Shown here one piece after another: positions 60,933 through 64,000 of a stretch of 64,000 bases of DNA. This DNA comes from SHVZ01 sp041906305. Lineage in GTDB: Bacteria; Pseudomonadota; Alphaproteobacteria; SHVZ01. How positions within the stretch are numbered: the stretch's first letter is position 1; each line of letters begins with the position of its first letter. The notes beneath the pieces were generated by a model, which saw nothing but the letters and a program-made list of their open reading frames with translations, made no database searches and was not told where the DNA came from. Location of the stretch: positions 62,001-126,000 of the forward strand of contig JAYRJL010000001.1 in the NCBI GenBank assembly GCA_041906305.1, in the 5' to 3' direction. The translations under genes and the position numbers were made by a program.

Positions 60933-60987
60933 GCTAGGATAGAGAGCAGGGAAGCGGCCCGGCTCCGGACATCGAGGAGAGACGTCC

Positions 60988-61404
60988 ATGCGGTTCATGA
61001 TGCTGATGATCCCCGGCGGCTACGAGAAGGCGGGGGCCGATGTGCGCCCCGACGCCAAGGCCGTCGAGGCGATGATGAAGTACAACGAGGAGCTCCAGAA
61101 GGCCGGCGTCCTGCTGGCGCTTGACGGGCTCCACCCGCCGGCGACCGGCGTGCGCGTCACCTACAAGGGCGGCAAGCCCAAGGTCACCGACGGCCCCTTC
61201 GCCGAGGCCAAGGAAGTGCTCGGCGGCTACTGGATGATCCAGGTCAAGTCGCGCGAGGAAGCGATCGAGTGGGCCAAGCGCATCCCCGGCGGCGAGAACG
61301 AGACCGTCGAGGTCCGCCAGGTCTTCGAGATGAGCGACTTCCCGGACGACGTGCAGAAGGTCGTCGACAACTCAAGCCTCAAGGACTTCGAGAACAAGAA
61401 GTAG
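60988..61404 (+). CDS. YCII/DGPF-domain protein
   Basis: 138-residue YCII-related protein, homologous to the one at 32-379. Family features: MRFMMLMIPGGYEKAG start, DGPFAEAKEVLGGYWMI (the DGPF signature, residues ~71-87) and VEVRQVFEM. It carries a ~20-residue extension (SDFPDDVQKVVDNSSLKDFENKK) lacking in copy 1. Preceded by the ECF42-like promoter and followed, after a family A repeat, by an ECF42 sigma factor gene. It is a probable target of that sigma factor. Confidence 0.92.
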   Translation: MRFMMLMIPGGYEKAGADVRPDAKAVEAMMKYNEELQKAGVLLALDGLHPPATGVRVTYKGGKPKVTDGPFAEAKEVLGGYWMIQVKSREEAIEWAKRIPGGENETVEVRQVFEMSDFPDDVQKVVDNSSLKDFENKK

Positions 61405-61426
61405 GCGGGGCAGGCGCTCCTCTGAA

Positions 61427-61570
61427 CCCTCTCCCGCGAAGCGGGGGAGGGGAGGGAGGGGGCGAGCGATGCGAAGCATCGCGAGGTCGCCTGCCCGCGA
61501 ATGCCATCTTCCATTTCTCGCTGCGCTCGCCCCCACCCCGTCCCTCGCCCGCCTGCGGCGGGAGATGGGG
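61427..61570. repeat. family A paired-hairpin intergenic repeat, copy 5
   Basis: Hairpin CCCTCTCCCGC-gaa-GCGGGGGAGGGG (61427-61453) and hairpin CCCTCGCCCGCC-tgc-GGCGGGAGATGGGG (61542-61570). Inner ends GGGAGGGGGCGAGCG and CGCTCGCCCCCACCCC are inverted copies. Between them is a small hairpin GCGATGC-gaa-GCATCGC. It occupies the YCII-sigma gap. The rest of the gap to 61627 shows no clear promoter. Confidence 0.75.
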
Positions 61571-61627
61571 CTGCTAAGATCGCCTCGATAACATTCGAGT
61601 ATTCATCTCGGCGCAGCGGCGGACATC

Positions 61628-62890
61628 GTGACGGACATCACCCGCACCATCGACGCGGTCTGGCGGATCGAGTCGCCGCGGCTGATTGCCGGTCTGACGC
61701 GGATCGTGCGCGACGTCGGCGCGGCGGAGGAGCTGGCGCAGGACGCGCTGGTCGCAGCACTCGAGCAGTGGCCGGCCGACGGCGTGCCGGCCAATCCCGG
61801 CGCCTGGCTGATGGCGACGGCGAAGCATCGGGCGATCGACCGGCTCCGCCGGAAGACGCTGCACCAGCGCAAGGAAGGCGAGCTCACGCGCGAGATCGAG
61901 GCGCGGCTCGAAGACGCGGTGCCGGACATCGAGGCCAGGCTCGACGATCCGGTCGGCGACGATCTCCTCAGGCTCATCTTCATCGCGTGCCATCCGCTGC
62001 TCTCGACCGAGGCCAGGGCGGCGCTGACCTTGCGGCTCCTCGGCGGCCTCACCACCGAGGAGATCGCGCGCGCCTTCCTGGTGCCGGAGCCGACGATCGC
62101 GCAACGGATCGTGCGCGCGAAGAAGACGCTGGCCGAGGCCGGCGTGCCTTTCGAGGTGCCGCGCGGTCCGGAGCTGGCCGATCGGCTCGCCTCGGTGCTG
62201 GAGGTCCTCTACCTCGTCTTCAACGAGGGCTACACCGCGACCTCGGGCGACGACTGGATGCGGCCGCAACTCTGCGAAGAGGCGATGCGGCTCGGGCGCG
62301 TGCTGGCCGAGCTCGCGCCGGAGGAGCCCGAGGTGCACGGCCTCGTCGCGCTGATGGAGCTGCAGGCCTCGCGCCTCGGCGCCCGCACCGGCCCGGACGG
62401 CGAGCCGATCCTCCTGCTCGACCAGAACCGTGCCCGCTGGAATCACACGCTGATCCGCCACGGCCTCGGCGCGCTCGCCCGCGCGGAAGGCCTGAGCAGG
62501 GCCGTCGGTCCCTACGTCGTGCAGGCCGAGATCGCGGCCTGCCATGCGCGCGCGAGAACGGCGAGCGACACCGATTGGAGGCGCATCGCCGCCTTCTATG
62601 CCGCGCTTTCGATCCTGACGCCGTCGCCGATCGTCGAGCTCAACCGCGCGGTTGCGGTCGGCATGGCCGAGGGTGCTGCGGCAGGGCTGGCGATCGTGGA
62701 CGCGATCCGCGACGACCGCGTGCTCGAGACCTATCACCTGTTGCCGACCGTGCGGGGCGACCTTCTCGAGAAGCTCGGACGGATCGACGAGGCGAGGGCC
62801 GAGTTTCTTCGCGCGGCATCGTTGACCCGCAACGCGCGCGAGCGCGCGCTGATGCTCCGGCGGGCCGGAGTCCCGCCCCTAACTATTTGA
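61628..62890 (+). CDS. ECF42-type RNA polymerase sigma factor
   Basis: 420-residue sigma factor homologous to the one at 379. Sigma-2 contains VGAAEELAQDALVAALEQWP and AWLMATAKHRAIDRLRRK; sigma-4 contains LGGLTTEEIARAFLVPEPTIAQRIVRAKKTL; a ~220-residue TPR-like C-terminal extension (DUF6596) follows. GTG start at 61628. The partner YCII gene lies upstream, and the two TGTCGA-N17-CGAC elements are plausible targets. The extension replaces an anti-sigma in this group. The 3' end is followed by an AT-rich stretch (62885-62905). Confidence 0.93.
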   Translation: MTDITRTIDAVWRIESPRLIAGLTRIVRDVGAAEELAQDALVAALEQWPADGVPANPGAWLMATAKHRAIDRLRRKTLHQRKEGELTREIEARLEDAVPDIEARLDDPVGDDLLRLIFIACHPLLSTEARAALTLRLLGGLTTEEIARAFLVPEPTIAQRIVRAKKTLAEAGVPFEVPRGPELADRLASVLEVLYLVFNEGYTATSGDDWMRPQLCEEAMRLGRVLAELAPEEPEVHGLVALMELQASRLGARTGPDGEPILLLDQNRARWNHTLIRHGLGALARAEGLSRAVGPYVVQAEIAACHARARTASDTDWRRIAAFYAALSILTPSPIVELNRAVAVGMAEGAAAGLAIVDAIRDDRVLETYHLLPTVRGDLLEKLGRIDEARAEFLRAASLTRNARERALMLRRAGVPPLTI

Positions 62891-63064
62891 ACTAACGCAT
62901 TTAATTCCGGGCACGCCGTTGTCACGGCATAGCCGTGATCCGCTTACCGTGGTCGGCGTTATATCGGCTCCAACCCGGCGAAGCCTCGATCGTGGTTCGC
63001 CATTCCCACCGATCCGACACCAGCGGCGTGCGTGAGAACGCGCCGAGACGGAGGACCTGTGCCT

Positions 63065-63319
63065 ATGACGAAGAAGATCATTGCGACTGCCGACGAAATT
63101 CGCGCCGAGATCGCGCGCCGCATCGCCGCCGATCCCACCGGCCAGTGCCGGGATCTCATCGCCCCCACGCCGGTGCCGATCGAGCGGCGCGACGGCGTCA
63201 ACTGGAGCGTCGATCACTTCCCCAACCTCGTGCCTGGATGCACCGCCTTTATCATGCGGATTCTCAGCAGCATGATGGATGCCTACGACCTCGCCGACGC
63301 CAACGGCAGAGCCCAGTAG
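63065..63319 (+). CDS. small conserved-looking hypothetical protein
   Basis: 84-residue protein. N-terminal helix (MTKKIIATADEIRAEIARRIAAD), a Pro-rich central strand region (CRDLIAPTPVPIERRDGVNWSVDHFPN) and a C-terminal helix (CTAFIMRILSSMMDAYDLADAN). The start ATG is ten bases after GGAGG. No family recognised. It is preceded by ~170 bases without an evident gene, and followed by a perfect 18-base hairpin, so it may be a monocistronic unit. Credible because of the ribosome site and codon pattern. Confidence 0.6.
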   Translation: MTKKIIATADEIRAEIARRIAADPTGQCRDLIAPTPVPIERRDGVNWSVDHFPNLVPGCTAFIMRILSSMMDAYDLADANGRAQ

Positions 63320-63334
63320 CTCCGTTCCTCCGAC

Positions 63335-63380
63335 ATCACGGACCGTCGACGCCCGCTTGCGCGCGTCGACGGTCCGTGAT
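63335..63380. other. perfect 18-base inverted repeat
   Basis: Left arm 63335-63352 beginning ATCACGGACCG, ten-base loop, right arm 63363-63380 ending CGGTCCGTGAT; all 18 pairs match. Each arm includes a GTCGAC palindrome. No T-run follows, so it could be a factor-assisted terminator, an mRNA end stabiliser or a protein-binding site directly next to the ArsR operator. Confidence 0.7.
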
Positions 63381-63382
63381 AC

Positions 63383-63398
63383 TTAAGAGAGTGCTTAA
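63383..63398 (+). promoter_or_regulatory. candidate operator over ArsR-type start codon
   Basis: Inverted repeat TTAAG-N6-CTTAA straddles the GTG start at 63391 of the ArsR-family gene, in a local AT-rich patch. Binding would block its own expression. -35/-10 elements cannot be identified with certainty because the 18-base hairpin directly abuts. Confidence 0.5.
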
Positions 63399-63720
63399 CT
63401 ATTCGAGCCTCGACTCCGTGTTCCAGGCGCTCGCCGATCCGGCGCGCAGGATCATGGTGGAGCGCCTGACCAGGGGCCCGGCCTCGGTGAGCCAGCTCGC
63501 CGGACCGCTCGAGATGTCCTTGCCTGCGGTGATGCAGCATCTCCAGGTGCTGGAGGCGAGCGGCCTGGTGAAGTCCGAGAAAGTCGGGCGCGTGCGCACC
63601 TGCCGCATCGAGCCGAAGGCGCTGCGTTCGGCCGAACGCTGGATCGCCGACCGCCGTACCGTCTGGGAACGCCGGCTCGATCGCCTGGGCGCCTATCTCG
63701 CCGAAACCGCCAAGAACTGA
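63391..63720 (+). CDS. ArsR-family winged-helix regulator
   Basis: 109-residue ArsR/SmtB-like regulator of the non-metal branch. The DPARRIMVERL motif, recognition helix SLPAVMQHLQVLEASGLV and wing EKVGRVRTCRI are clear. No metal-binding cysteine motif exists (a single Cys in the wing), and the C-terminal helix is the extended ERWIADRRTVWERRLDRLG type. This class usually pairs with SRPBCC/AHSA1 or GST-like genes. GTG start at 63391 fits; the longer upstream frame includes unrelated sequence. It precedes a GST gene by eight bases, so the two form one operon. Confidence 0.87.
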   Translation: MLNYSSLDSVFQALADPARRIMVERLTRGPASVSQLAGPLEMSLPAVMQHLQVLEASGLVKSEKVGRVRTCRIEPKALRSAERWIADRRTVWERRLDRLGAYLAETAKN

Positions 63721-63728
63721 GTAACGCA

Positions 63729-64000
63729 ATGTCCCTGACGCTCTACTACCACCCGCTCTCCTCTTTCTGTCAGAAGGTACTGGTCGCGCTCTACGAGAAC
63801 GCGACGCCGTTCACGGGCAGGATCGTCAACCTGATGGATCCGGCGGAGCGGGCCGCGTTCCAGAGGGTCTGGCCGATCGGCAAGTTTCCGGTGCTGCGCG
63901 ACGAAGCGCGCGGACTGACCGTTCCCGAGTCGAGCGCGATCATCGCTTACCTGGCCGAACACTATCCGGGCCCGACGAAACTGATCCCGGCCGGCGACGG
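63729..64000 (+). CDS. glutathione S-transferase-like protein (3' truncated by window)
   Basis: N-terminal 90 residues of a GST. The thioredoxin-fold start is MSLTLYYHPLSSFCQKVLVALYE, with the Ser/Cys-rich active-site motif (SSFCQKV), the cis-Pro segment GKFPVLRD and the glutathione-binding PESSAIIAYLAEHY. The remaining helical domain lies outside the window. It begins eight bases after the ArsR-type gene and is probably repressed by it. Expected role: conjugation or reduction of electrophilic compounds; the substrate cannot be told. Confidence 0.9.
   Translation, partial: MSLTLYYHPLSSFCQKVLVALYENATPFTGRIVNLMDPAERAAFQRVWPIGKFPVLRDEARGLTVPESSAIIAYLAEHYPGPTKLIPAGD

Overview
The window is chromosomal DNA of high G+C content with tightly packed genes. 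Translational coupling by ATGA/GTGA overlaps is frequent. The gene families point to an alphaproteobacterium: an AqpS-type arsenite channel, a bacteriophytochrome with heme oxygenase, many TauD-like dioxygenases and periplasmic binding proteins, and an OmpA-like protein with Arg/Gln-rich repeats. A Rhizobiales or Rhodospirillales soil organism fits best, but the exact genus is inference. No rRNA, tRNA, CRISPR array, insertion sequence or integrase was seen.

Layout. (1) 32-1620: a YCII/DGPF protein coupled to an ECF42-type sigma factor. (2) 2008-6514: an arsenic region with two ArsR regulators of different metalloid-site design, a flavoprotein with a cysteine-rich tail, a TauD-like dioxygenase, arsenate reductase and aquaglyceroporin. 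(3) 6453-10379: an ABC uptake operon of the nitrate/taurine/thiamine-precursor type with an MFS gene. (4) 10500-23616: apt, amine oxidoreductases, a phosphorelay kinase between two single-domain receivers, amidase, glutamine-synthetase-like enzyme, cysteine hydrolase and a DTW-domain protein. (5) 23650-27514: a visibly AT-richer three-gene operon (DUF4297-like nuclease, small middle protein, SMC-like ABC ATPase) that looks like an ABC-three-component conflict/defence system and is the most notable item. (6) 27595-42193: lipoprotein, TolB, dioxygenase, peptide-type binding protein, aldolase, sensor kinase, pantothenate kinase, OmpA protein, CocE hydrolase, D-carbamoylase and epimerase. (7) 42270-47980: a light-sensing operon bphO-bphP-receiver-hybrid kinase. 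(8) 48082-58356: oxidoreductases, GNAT, cold-shock protein, another hybrid kinase, hydrolase, binding protein and NHL protein. (9) 58435-64000: a stress-type cluster of DUF1428, MarR, SRPBCC, two PhnB-like proteins, YCII, a second ECF42 sigma factor, ArsR and a GST that runs off the end.

Regulation is unusually readable. Two identical palindromes fill the -35/-10 spacers of the DUF1428 and marR promoters. Two identical TGTCGA-N17-CGAC elements precede the PhnB pair and the YCII gene and match the reported ECF42 signature. Three regulators appear to start at or next to their transcription start (leaderless). Two families of intergenic palindromic repeats are scattered through the window: family A is C/G-rich paired hairpins, five loci; family B is three loci, two of which supply the stop codon of the neighbouring gene.
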